DNA of 64,000 bases from assembly GCA_004335835.1 (NCBI GenBank), contig RWJK01001715.1, positions 16,198 through 80,197 on the forward strand, read 5' to 3'. The position numbers were made by a program, and so were the translations under genes. This DNA is from Scenedesmus sp. ARA3 (Eukaryota > Chlorophyta > Chlorophyceae > Sphaeropleales > Scenedesmaceae). The notes under the pieces were generated by a model. It ran no database searches. It had not been told where the DNA came from and saw nothing but the letters and a program-made list of their open reading frames with translations. Of this stretch, positions 34,101 to 44,418 are shown piece by piece. Every line of letters begins with the position of its first letter. Positions within the stretch are counted from its first letter, which is position 1.

Positions 34101-37100
34101 CAGCAGCTAGATAGCGTACAGCGCTGTAGTTATCCACACCGTTTGGTGTGTGTCCGGCTGTCCGGCTCACCGCGGAAGACCTTGCCGTAGGTGCCCTCGT
34201 CGATGAGCTCGATCAGCTGCAGCTCGTCCACGCCTGCGCTGCCGCTGCTCACGCCGATCTCGCGCCGCATGTCTTCGATCTTGGCTGCAGCGCATGAGGA
34301 GCGGGTTGAAACACGGCGGTCAGCCCAATGCTACTCAATTGCTTCACGCCACATGTCCTTTGCTCGTGGCTGCACATGCAGGACACCTAGGCAGGTCAAG
34401 CATGCGCATTGTTGTCATGTTGCTAGAGTTTGGCAGCCGACAAGCTGCAACTCATGCCCCCAAAGCTGCAAAACCACTGACACGGGTGCTGCTAAGCAAA
34501 CTATTTGGCCTTGTCAGAGACTATCGTCAGCAGCAGCAGCAGCCGTGTGTCCACCCAGCCCTGCCGCTCACCCAGCGTGCGGTGCTCCAGGCTGCGCTTG
34601 GGCTTGCTGCTCTCGTCCTGATGCAGCACGCAGCTGATCAGGTTGTACTGCCGCGCCAGCAGCACGTCCATGCGCTCCTTCTCCTGGGCCAGGGCGTCGT
34701 TGGCAGACTGCATTACACACAGAAATGCAGATTGCAGCAGGTTGATTTGACATTAGTAAGCCAGCAGCACGTCCATGCGCTCCTTTTCTTGAGCCAGGGC
34801 ATCATTGGCTGACTGCAGGTGCAGCAGGAGGCAGCAGACAGCAGCAGCACGCAGGCGTTGAACGCAGCAGTGCAGGTTGTGCTGTGGCGTGATGTGTGTA
34901 CGAGCCAGCAGCACGTCCATGTGTTCCTTCTCCTAAGCCAGCGCGTCATTGGCAGACTGCAGGCGCAGCAAGGGGCAGCAGGCGTTCAACACAGCAATGC
35001 CGACGGCAATGAGACGTTGAGACCTGAAAAATCCAGCAGCACGTCTATGCACTCCTTGTCCTAGGCGAGTGCATTATGGGCGGGCTGGAGACGCAGCAGG
35101 TGATACACAAATAGCACAGCAACGCAGACATAGTTTCTCCTGACATGACGCGGCACAGCAGCAGGCAAAGCAAGCAGTTCAAGCAGACAACCGCGCACCT
35201 TGAGCCAGGTCTGCAGCCGCGCGCTGACAAGTATTGCAGCCAGCAGCAGCCCGATCAGGCAGCTCACGATCACCACCACCGCCAGCACCCAACAAACAGC
35301 CATGCAGACCACATTACAAAGTATTGTTTGTAAACCATGCGCACACGATACGCGCATTTGATGGACAAATCAGCAGAAAGCAGCAACCCGCTGCGCCAGC
35401 CGCAACACTCAGCGCTGAAACGCTGTTCACCTTGAGCCAGGTCTGCAGCCGCGCGCTGACTAGGATGGCCGCCAGCAGCAGCCCAATCAGGCAGCTCACG
35501 ATCACCACCACCGCCAGCACCCACGGCCGCCAGCCAGGCACCCAGCCCCTGGCAGGCGCCACTTCTAGCGTCCAGTTACTGCCAGGCACGTGCACGTCCG
35601 TGACAATGGGGTCATGAGGCAGCTCCTGGCTCTGCGTGATCTTCACGAGCGCCCCGGTCTTCTTGTCGCGCGTGTACATGCGGTAGCGGTACCCCTGCGT
35701 CGCCAGGTCCTTCACGCGGCTGTCACTCCCATTAAACAGCGGATCGAAGTTGATCACCGCATTCACAAAGCCCCAGAACTGCTCCTGCGTCTCGTTGCGC
35801 CAGCACACCGAGCAGTTGCTTGCGAGGCCGTCCGGCGCGCCGAACGTCTCGTTGGGTGTGGAAGGCGATACGAAGATCGGCTGCCGGCCCACCACACCAA
35901 AGTAGCCCTGGGCGAGGATCATGGGTCCTTGCATTGTCAGCTTGCCGGTTTCGACAGTCTTCAGGGCCACTGGCCGGCGGTCGGCGGCTGCGCAACAGAA
36001 GCAAACACGACAGCAGGCGTGCGGAAAAAGGGTGCGGAGGCGGCAAGTGAGCCAGTTGTGGGTGTGGAGTCTGTGTGATGCACGGCTGTCGAGGAGAGCA
36101 AGACAAGATATATGCAAGCATCTAGTTATGTACGAATGCACACTACGTCCCTCACGCATGCGGCATGCTTGTTCAGAGCATAGAGGTGCAACTGTCAGCA
36201 CAACCGCCACTCACTCTCAAAGAGGTTGATGTTGATGTTGTCACAGCGGTCCTGGCAGTAGCCTGCGCGCAGCCACAGCGAGAAAGAAGACAGTTAGCAT
36301 CGAAAGCCCAGATGCTTGCAAGGCAGCAAATGGCTTATGCTGGACGCTATGGCTGGCTGGTCTGTGCCGCGGTGACAACATCAGCTGGAAAAAATCTAGG
36401 GCCGCAGCCATGGCTGAGGCTGAGCCAGCAGGAAGTTCAAATTGTAGTCATACTGCTGGCAGGCGGCTGACCAGTGCACACGCAGCTGCGCAAGCACACA
36501 GCTCTTTTGGGTCCGCACCTTTCATGGGGTAGAAGTTGCGCAGCACGCCTTGTGGAGCAGCGATCAACGTGGTGACGGCGTCCTGAGTCGGCAGCTGCGG
36601 CCAGCAACGCAGCAAACAGGCAGAATGAGCTACACAGGTAAAGCAAGCAGCACGGCTAAAGGTACAACATAAAGTGCATTACAATCATCTGCTTGCACGA
36701 GGAGCCACACCACCTGCATGTATGAAGCATCACGGCTGTAGCATGCTTGTCACTTTGCCCAAAACAATGACGAAGCAACCGATCCCCACCTGGTCTAGCA
36801 GCTGCTGCGCAATGCGGTCGAAGCTTGCATTCACGTGGGGATAGTAGGGGTCGAAGCGTATGATGGTGGCCAGCGACAGCAGCGGCCCAAACATGGACAG
36901 CAGCTGGTTCTCCAGCGCCACAGCTGCGTTCATTGCTGAGCCTGCAGGAGGAGAGTATAACATGATGTTCAATTAGCAACTGTTCGCACATGTCAAGGTG
37001 TTAGAAACAGAGAACAGGAAACATGCATGAAGCCAGGCTGGTGTCGTGTTGGGTACACAAACTTCTGCCTGCCTGCGTGGAGCAGTTGATGTGGCTGAGT

Positions 37101-38034
37101 AGTAGAGGAAGCTGATAGCACCAGCTGCCACACCTCAACCCTTTTTCTGGCGCAGCTGCTGCTGACGGCACCCAACATCCAGCCCACCCAGCAACCATAC
37201 ACCAGCTGCTGCTGCTGCTGCTGCATGTGCCAGAAACTTTGCGCACCCTCTGCGTTCAGCCGCGCCTGCCGTGTCTCTGTTGCTGCAGCCGTCATGACGC
37301 CTACGATGCCTCCAGTGGCTAACACAAGCACTGCCAGCAGCGGCACAATCCAGATGCTAGGATGCCGCCGCAGCGCTGCATACATCGCCTGCAGCAAGCA
37401 GCGCAGGAACGCAGGTGATATAACAGACGAATTTGAGATCAGCGGGCGGCGCTGCAGCATTGTCCAGCGCAAGATGTGCTGGCAGCAGCTAAAGGGCTGC
37501 GCTATAGCTAGGCATGCTGTTGCCATTCAGGTTGCTTGCGAAACCGGACACCAGGGCAGCACACACGCGCTGCAACTGCTGCCGCTTGCAGGAAATTGCT
37601 GTAACAAAGCATATAAGATGCTTCCCTCAATCAAAACACTGCTTCCATCTCCTGCAAAGCAGCAGGCTCACCCGGAACGGCAGCCAGTACAGGCAGCACC
37701 GGCCTTCTGGCTCTTCCATCGCCACCTGCTCATATATGGGCCCCTGCACAATCCATGACTGCCCGATGCTGCCATCATGTGACCCCAGGGCAGTGTTATT
37801 GCTTGCAGGAACGCCTTCCTGCAAGCGCTGCAGCTCGCTGCTGGTAAGCCCTGGCTGATGCAAGTCGCTGCTGAGCTTGCGCTGCCTTGAGAGCGCCTCG
37901 CTGCTCCTGCGCTGCTCTTCTGACAGCTGGTCCTCTGCTGCTGCTACTGTTGGTGCTGCTGTTGCTGTTATGAAGTCCTGCGCATGCCTGCTAGGCTCTC
38001 TGCTGCCTGCAGCTGATATGCGGGAGGCCGCCAT
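27166..38034 (-). CDS. Transmembrane CHASE-like sensor protein kinase (TKL type), 989 aa, 19 exons
   Basis: Exons: 38034-37672, 37388-37247, 36941-36790, 36594-36519, 36262-36215, 35987-35431, 34707-34572, 34284-34171, 33928-33792, 33374-33313, 33064-32965, 32777-32705, 32396-32314, 31901-31764, 30737-30617, 29559-29433, 28350-28188, 27757-27560, 27345-27166. All phases close. TM1 is about residues 133-155 and TM2 about 417-439. Between them lies an outside domain with FDPYYPHV, APQGVLRNFYP, MILAQGYFGVVGRQPIF and WTLEVAPARGW, which reads as a CHASE ligand-sensing domain. A short coiled coil precedes the kinase (about 505-835): EGTYGKVF loop, VAVK lysine, LVLEYCDWG hinge, HSDLKVRN catalytic loop, ADFGLA and MAPEALL, ending ECWAQDPEQRPSF as in TKL/tyrosine-like kinases. 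The HRD Arg is Ser (non-RD). It probably signals from plasma or endomembranes; the ligand is unknown. Confidence 0.87.
27950..28265 (-). repeat. Two-copy echo of the kinase exon 17 end
   Basis: TLQHKGRVRERSKSEEA is encoded at 28,190-28,265 (real) and again at about 27,952-28,027. Confidence 0.8.
28285..29125 (-). repeat. Seven-copy echo of the kinase exon 17 start
   Basis: PSFDAILAKLLAIRHALGP with its CAG acceptor recurs near 28,300 (real), 28,407, 28,533, 28,683, 28,803, 28,945 and 29,063. Protein identity between copies is very high, and triplet-rich spacers separate them. Confidence 0.87.
29495..29960 (-). repeat. Four-copy echo of the kinase exon 16 start
   Basis: IPRALVGHKVAVLGLRP-coding copies begin near 29,559 (real), 29,695, 29,820 and 29,935, each preceded by a (CTG)n run in the sense direction. 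Confidence 0.83.
30031..30150. repeat. 21-bp tandem repeat in a kinase intron
   Basis: The unit AACTCATGCAACACACATCAC recurs at about 30,036, 30,074, 30,095 and 30,116, with a flanking CAGTCAAGCGGCAC motif at both ends. Confidence 0.85.
30262..30660 (-). repeat. Four-copy echo of the kinase exon 15 end
   Basis: LWELFTGGQAYQG with its GTGAGC donor recurs near 30,617 (real), 30,495, 30,372 and 30,262. Confidence 0.82.
30695..31085 (-). repeat. Four-copy echo of the kinase exon 15 start, separated by (CTG)n
   Basis: GTMSHMAPEALL-coding copies near 30,737 (real), 30,828, 30,980 and 31,080. Each is preceded in the sense direction by a pure (CTG)n run ending in CAG. Confidence 0.85.
31200..31800 (-). 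repeat. Five-or-more-copy echo of the kinase exon 14 end
   Basis: MDCCDTHVSAFQ and its donor recur near 31,764 (real), 31,670, 31,565, 31,460 and 31,285. Two outer copies carry substitutions such as MDRCDTHV. Confidence 0.8.
33640..34050 (-). repeat. Echoes of both ends of kinase exon 9
   Basis: MWRGS(C/Y)VAVK(S)ILPAK is encoded at 33,928 (real) and near 34,042. The exon end AISSAMNHPNIVQ recurs near 33,660-33,705. Confidence 0.75.
34650..35095 (-). repeat. Four-copy echo of the kinase exon 7 start, outer copies with stops
   Basis: SANDALAQEKERMDVLLA-coding copies at 34,655-34,713 (real), 34,755-34,815, 34,900-34,960 and 35,030-35,090. In the two outermost copies the Gln codon CAG has become TAG in frame. 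Confidence 0.83.
35193..35527 (-). repeat. Two-copy echo of the exon encoding the second transmembrane helix of the kinase
   Basis: About 97 bp (35,430-35,527) are repeated at 35,194-35,291 with few changes, including the helix VVIVSCLIGLLLAAILVSA and the donor. Confidence 0.85.
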
Positions 38035-41000
38035 GAGTTCCTGCAAGCACAAAGGACAGCACGAAGCACAGAATAAGAAGGACGTATCAGTTGCTGTAGC
38101 GCTGCATTTGAAGTCTGATGTGGGCTGACACAGCTGCAGTTGACGAGCTTATAGCTAGCAGCAAGGTATAACTTTGACTGGGGTGCTGCAGCAGAGGCCG
38201 CAGCATTGCCAGTAGAGGCAACCCAGGTGTCCCTTTGCTGTGAGTTTGCGCCAGTACACGAGCACATTCAATGTGCACGTCCACAAGTCTTCCGATCACA
38301 TTGAATATAGCAGTTGAGTGTAGGATTTCGTTTGGCCAACTTAGTCCTGACTGGCTCACAGACGGCAACGAAGCCTGTGTTGCTTGATGGCACGATGAGC
38401 AACTGCCGCAGTGGTGCAGCAGCTGCACAAATGCTGCCTTGAAATGTGTGGGGTACAGGGCCCTCACAGCAGCATCTGACAGTACTTATTATGTCAAGGT
38501 GAACCATATGCAGACATAGACACAACCGTGTTGAAGGAAAGCTGTTGAACTGTTCCTTTGCAGCTGCTGTTGCTGCTGATGCCTGCAACGTGCCTGCAGC
38601 TCCCGAGCGATCTCCGCTCTGCTTTTTGGACACTCCATTCTGTTTGAAATGATGCACAGTATTGCCGTTGGCTTATGCAGGGGACCGGGAGACTGCTGGC
38701 TACGTGTTCATTGCGGGCTTGCTGGCCCCAAACTTCGATGCTTCACACGGCCGGCCCCACAGATATACACAAGTAGATTGGCACCCCTGCGGCCGCAAGC
38801 TATCAGCTCAGCATTCCACATAAACATAGGCATGTGTGCCCGCATATGAGTCCATCCTTTTGCTCGTACGCATCATCTGTTTCCTCCCAGACATCCAATG
38901 CGATAGATCCAAGCTGCAAGCGACAGAGGAAGGGGATTGTAATCAGTACTGCATGTTACAGAACACCGGCGACAGTGCGAGTCCGGTGGTAATCTGGTCA
39001 TCGGCGAAGCATGTGAGGCTTAAGATCATACATCACCTTTGCTTGTGCCAAAATCAAAACCAGTGTTGCGCGTTGCGACATCTGAGCCTCCAGTAGCCAG
39101 TGGCTCTGGCAGGCCAGTGCGGTGTCACCCCTGCAGGGCCTGCCAGGCTAGCCAGGCACCATGGTGCCACTGCCCCCACCCCACCCCCATCCGCCTGGTA
39201 GGGACATTCTATCCCATATACCACTTTGGTCTCCTGTCAGAAGTCAACTGAGAGAGGAACACGGCAGGTTCGAAAGGTTGTCATCAACGCTTACCACAGA
39301 AACAGCCGGCGTGCAACTCGTACAAAAGCGCAGCTGCGCACAACAAAGATGCCGCAGTGTGACTGGTTGCACCTGCAGCAGTGTACCAGCCTTCAGCTGC
39401 AGCAACCATACTCACGCAGCCTGCAACAAGCCATGCAGAGCAGCCGCATTGGTGCTGACTGACGCCATGCATCAACATCACGATTTGTGTGTTACACGAC
39501 GGGAACACAGCCCGTTTCACATCACAGTCTCCGGCCCAACAACAGCCTGTTGCCAGTGTCCAAATGACAAACATGCCACCAGCAATGACGATGATGCCAG
39601 ACCATGGCACGCTGGAACATGATGTACAGGTGGCAAGCAGAAGGTGACCATATCAGGGCAGCCTACTCGGACCACACTCGCCTGCATTGTGACCACATTC
39701 AAACAAGCAGGGCGCAGTGCTGCGCAGGGAGCAGTTGAGCCGCATAAGCGTGCTCGCAGCAGAAGGCGCCAGACAAGTGCCGGAGCCGGCACATCCAAGG
39801 CACCCTGGATGCGCTCCATGCTGCGCTAAAACCAAAGCCACAACTCATATACCAACACGCCAGCCACAGTTGGTCCCACCAGGTGGCGTGCTACACCTGC
39901 TTAACGCTCACAACAAACAAGGCATGCTACGGTGCAAGTGCGCAGTACTTTTATGTCAGCAACAAAGGCTACTCAAGATTGGGTTAGCGGCCGTTAAGCC
40001 CACTGGCAGCCCATGCAGCGAGAGGCGTCCTAAACCTGCTAGTAGCACTCATGATGCTGAGCAGTGGCGCCGTCCAAACACAAGCCACACTGTTGATAAC
40101 AAATACATCAATCGGATCGCCGCCACTGGCATGGCGGCACCCGTACAGGGGTTTAGGTTTCCTGGGAAACATTGTATATGTTGCAGCGCTGCTGCAACCG
40201 CCACTTGTGCCATCGCCACAAGTGAAAGGGCCAACAGCCAAAGGCAGATGCAATGCCAGTAAGGGGTTCAAGTCATGTGCTGCCTACACTGACCAAGCAC
40301 TGCCTGCTCTGGCGACGCAGGAGGAGGATACAGCACGCCACAGCACTACAACACAAGGGCGTTTGAACTATGCACATGCATATTGCATTCACCGCCACCA
40401 GAACCCTGCGCACACCCAGCACAGGTGTACAAGTTCCGCAAGCAGCCACAGCACTGAACGTGCGCAGCGTAACGCAGCACACAATACTGCACATGTGCAG
40501 GGCAAGGACAGCTGCAGCATGCCGGGCCGGATCACTTTCATCAGGCCCTATGGTTCCAATTGCACGCTGTCATGCTCGCATGCAGCTGCACCTGATGATG
40601 TGCCACATATACAGAATAGCATTCGGCAGCCAGCTGCCACTGCCACCGCAGCAAGGCCAACATGTTGTGTTCCCACGCTGGCAACAGACTCACAGGCCAT
40701 CCAAACAAGTTCTTAAAGCAACCGCCGCGCCAATGAACTGCCAGACTAAGCACCACCAGGTTATGCGCTACCAAGCAAAGCAAGTAAGCGCAGATGCATG
40801 GTGCTGGCCGCAGTTCGCTCAGCATTGGGTTTCTCAAGCGAAATATCGTATTGAGTTGCGTAAAGACAAGAAAGAGCCGAAATGAGGTTGTACAGGCGGC
40901 ACAGCAGTGCTACTCACCACCCCTGCCCATCCTGGTTGATTTTGCTGTCTGCGCGTGCATGCCGCTGCAGCGGAAGCGCCTGCATGTGTGGCACTGCATG

Positions 41001-41515
41001 TTCGCAACAGTAATGCAACAGCAGCAGCAGCAGCTGCATGGGCTACCCTGGCCTGAGGCACAGAGGGCGCATGGCAACAAAAAAACGGCACACACCACAA
41101 AGCAGGAAAGCACACAGCACGCCTGCACGCTCCAAACCAGCAGGTCCGCATGCATTCATGCTTGCATGCATGCATAGATGCTGGTCTGTAGGCATGCATC
41201 TCATGGTGTGCATTGTGCACTGGACATGATAACTGCGCCAAGGAGCTGCGCAGCAACATCACTCCTGCTTATAACAGCCCAACCACCAGTTGATGTTGCT
41301 CCACTAAATGCACCAAGTTGTCCCATGCAGCTACATAACCCGTCTTGATGCCTGCACAACCGATCCAGACGACTGTGTCATGCGCGTTGCAGGGTGTTGC
41401 AACAGTTAACACTGATGATGCAAGGCACACCGTGCCAGATTGCTGCTCCAACGGCTGCATGGCTCAAAATCACTCTTTGCTTTTGCATCATGCAGCCGCC
41501 TAGCAGGCACAGCGC
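38035..41515. other. Unassigned stretch of about 3.5 kb
   Basis: It should include the kinase promoter and the 3' UTR of the membrane-protein gene. A 127-codon minus frame at 38,087-38,467 has a protein-like look but no homology I know and no clear splice context. TGCATGCA runs occur at 41,150-41,175. Confidence 0.45.
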
Positions 41516-41975
41516 CTACGCGCCAGGCCTGTTGTCAGCTGCTGCTGCAGCAGCAGCCTTTTTGGGCATGTGCAGCTGCCACCAGCTCTTGCGCACCCCG
41601 GCAGCCCCGTCCCGCGCAGGCGCTGTGTCGCTGCTGCTGCTGCCGCTGTCAGTGCTGAGCGTGCTACCGCCAGGCGATGCTGACGCAGCCACGCGGATGG
41701 GGCTTGGGTACAGCGCTTCAGTGAACGGCCCCAGCGGCCGGCCCACAACAGTTGCAGGCCCCACATGGGCATGCACGCCAGCCTCAGGGTCGGCAGTCTG
41801 CTGCCACTCCTGCGCAGCTGCCACGCAGTTGTTCAGCAGCCAGCGCTGCACAGCAGCAGCAGCCAGCAGCGCCAGCAGGGCAACCACGTAGTTGCACACG
41901 ATGCGCGGCACACACCAGGGGCTGTTCTGGCCGCTCAGGGTGGGGCCCTGCGAGCGCAGCAGCACAGAAGAAATG

Positions 41976-42025
<50 letters not shown>

Positions 42026-43699
42026 GAACCTGTCATGGGCAAAGCCTGAGACACGGGTGTATCAGCACGACTTCAATGCTGCCACAATGTGCTGCATCCA
42101 CACAATGGTACAAATGCGCCAGCTGCACTACAGCAGCTAAACCGTGCAGCAATGTGCAGGCAACATCTGCACAAGTAAGGCGGCCTCCCACACCCGCATG
42201 CACCAGCAACTCAGTGGTGCAAGTTCACCAAAAACTGTACGCACCAGGCCAACCAGTGCCATGACAGTCAGTACGCTCGCCCACAGCTGCGACACGTGCA
42301 GCGCTGTGCGCTGCGTGTTGGGCAGGTTGCACAGCTGCAGCGGCAGGTGGTCCCTCAGCGACTGCATCGTGAAGTTGTCCCAGGACGGCGACAGCACAGA
42401 GAGCTGCGTAGGCCAGACAAAAAAGGAGCAGCAGCAGCGACAACGGCGTACAACAGTAAGTGATAGGGAGCGCTGCGAATGCAACAGGTGACAGCTACAA
42501 GTACTCTACATATCTGGTGCTTCAGCACAAAGCATGTCGCAGCACTAAACACCATGCACTGTTCACAATCCCCAACCTTCCGCTTGTTCTGCTGCGAGCA
42601 GCGAGAGCGCCACAGCAGAGTGCCTGTGTTGCACGCTGTGTGCTGCCCTGCTTGCAGGACAGGACAACTGTGTGCTTGCAGGACAGCCGTGTGCTTGCAG
42701 GAACTCACCCACATGAAGCAGGCCACGATGCCATGGTGGAAGGGCGCCACCCAGAACTGCATCCAGCGCGGGTGCGTGATGGCCACAGGAATGAGGCTGA
42801 TGTAGAACAGCAGCAGGAAGGTGTCCAAGGACTTGGGATACACCTAATGGCCAGCAGGCAGGCAGCAAGGCAGGCAGGCAGCCAGGCAGGCGGGCAGGCA
42901 GCACAGGACAGGGGTCAGATAGTATAGGTGCAAACGACCTCAGGACAACAAAGAACACGTCACAGCAGCAGCTGGCAGGACCTGTTGTGAACTGATAAGA
43001 CTTGACCATCACGCTTAAACCACACAGCTTCAACAGTTAACAGGGGACACAGCGACGTACATAGGCGATCAACAGCGTGCATGTTGCTGTTGGTATCCAC
43101 GAGTCCTGCAAGCTGCTGCTGCTGCTGCTACTGCTGCGCGGCCTCACCTTGACCACCTGCATGCGGTGGAACCAGTAGTTGCCCACGGCCAGGCATACGC
43201 ACAGCGCTGCGCTGAGCACCACACCCATCTTCAGGTGCACATCTTGCAGGACCACAATGACAAATAGCGGCACAAACGCCTGCAGGTGCAGCAGTGATTG
43301 CAGCAACAAAGTTGACAGGCAGGTTGATGTGGTCCTGAGCATTAGCAGGGGACCTATGTGCAGCACATGGGTTCAGCACGTTTGGACAAAGCAAAGTCAG
43401 CTCCAGATGTGCCTGTATGCTGCTGGCGTGCACCACAGCTGTTGCTCAAGGAACACGCCGCAGCAGTCCTGCAAGCCAGCCCAACACTTCCATGACCTGC
43501 AAAGAGCTGCCCGGCTTCGGTTGCATTCAAAATCTGCTAAAGTGCTGCCACAGCACCCAGCAGCACAGCAGCGCACCAGCATTTGGGTGACAGCCAGAAT
43601 GGCAGAAGCCACTCTTCTGCTGCCTTTGAAAATGTCATCATCTAGCCCATCCAGGCTCAACTGGATGGCATCCGCAGCCGGTGGGGTCTTTGAACCCAT
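41516..43699 (-). CDS. Multi-pass membrane protein, about 325 aa, family not recognised
   Basis: Exons 43699-43577, 43279-43148, 42843-42709, 42403-42245 and 41947-41516 are all phase 0 and join without stops. The start MGSKTPPAADAIQLSLDGL gives a short cytosolic N-terminus. Hydrophobic segments are AFVPLFVIVVLQDV, MGVVLSAALCVCLAVGNYWF, SLDTFLLLFYISLIPVAI, FHHGIVACFMW, LWASVLTVMALVGL and NYVVALLALLAAAAV, suggesting five or six passes. Between them are WDNFTMQSLRDHLPLQLCN (a possible lumenal loop with an N-x-T site) and HPRWMQFW. The C-terminal 95 residues are Ser/Ala-rich. I cannot name the family or substrate. Its introns lack the echo arrays seen in neighbouring genes. Confidence 0.72.
42843..42906. 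repeat. GGCA-rich simple repeat next to a 3' splice site
   Basis: A run of CAGG/GGCA units directly upstream (sense) of exon 3 of the membrane-protein gene. Confidence 0.75.
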
Positions 43700-44418
43700 C
43701 TCTGCACGCACAAAATAAGCTGAGACATCAGCCTGGTGCGGTGCCCGTGTATGCTGAAGTCAGTCTGCACACAGACCCTCCGCTGCTGTGCCGTCCGACA
43801 ACGGCATCTCGATGCACCCGCTGCCTCTGAAACTAGACATTGTGCTGCAACGAGGCACAATCAACGCCGTGAACACGGCAAACGGCCTGTTGATCAGAAC
43901 AAGTCGAAGCTGCATACACACAGGACAGCAGACCTACCGCGCTCGCAACACAAAAGGCCTGCAACCTAAGTGAACTGCTGCATCATAAGTATACTTGGTG
44001 CTCGTCCCTCCCAGATGCTCGGCACAGACTACTACTTGTAAGTGCTGCCGTGCACAGCTCGATCTCGCCTAACGTGTTCGCGGTTGGGTCTCAGATGGCA
44101 CAAAAAGCTACTTTGCAGCAAACAAAGGGTCGGTGACCGACCAGCCCTTGCGTGGCAATGGCAGAAAACGGTTCAGGGCTCGGATTGGATATTTTGACGC
44201 AGGACGCAGTCCATCAGACGAACAGTAGCGTAGAAGAAACTTTGAATTACAGGGCAAACAATAAACGAAAAACGTGGTTTTCGCACGCCTAGCGGCGGCA
44301 CACCACCGGAACGCACGTGGCACTGCCACACGCAGTCCTTCAGTGCTGCTGTTGCTGCTGCTGCTTGCAGGCGCTGCTGCCCTGCTGCTGCACGTGCAAC
44401 TGTAAGGCTCGTGTCTAA
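43700..44418. other. Intergenic between the FtsHi stop and the membrane-protein start
   Basis: About 720 bp. Contains the TGTAA candidate at 44,247 and a triplet-poor segment (44,060-44,320). No gene seen. Confidence 0.5.
44247..44251 (-). terminator. TGTAA poly(A) signal candidate for the FtsHi gene
   Basis: TGTAA on the minus strand about 170 nt past the stop codon at 44,419, a typical distance in green algae. Confidence 0.4.

Noticed and set aside
27166..38034. Histidine kinase
   Set aside because: The CHASE-like domain suggested it, but the catalytic part has VAVK, HSDLKxxN, DFG and APE, and no H-box or N/G-boxes.
38087..38467. 127-codon minus-strand frame upstream of the kinase
   Set aside because: Somewhat protein-like (DAAVRALYPTHFKAAFVQLL) but without a recognisable family, start context or matching exon; too weak to call.
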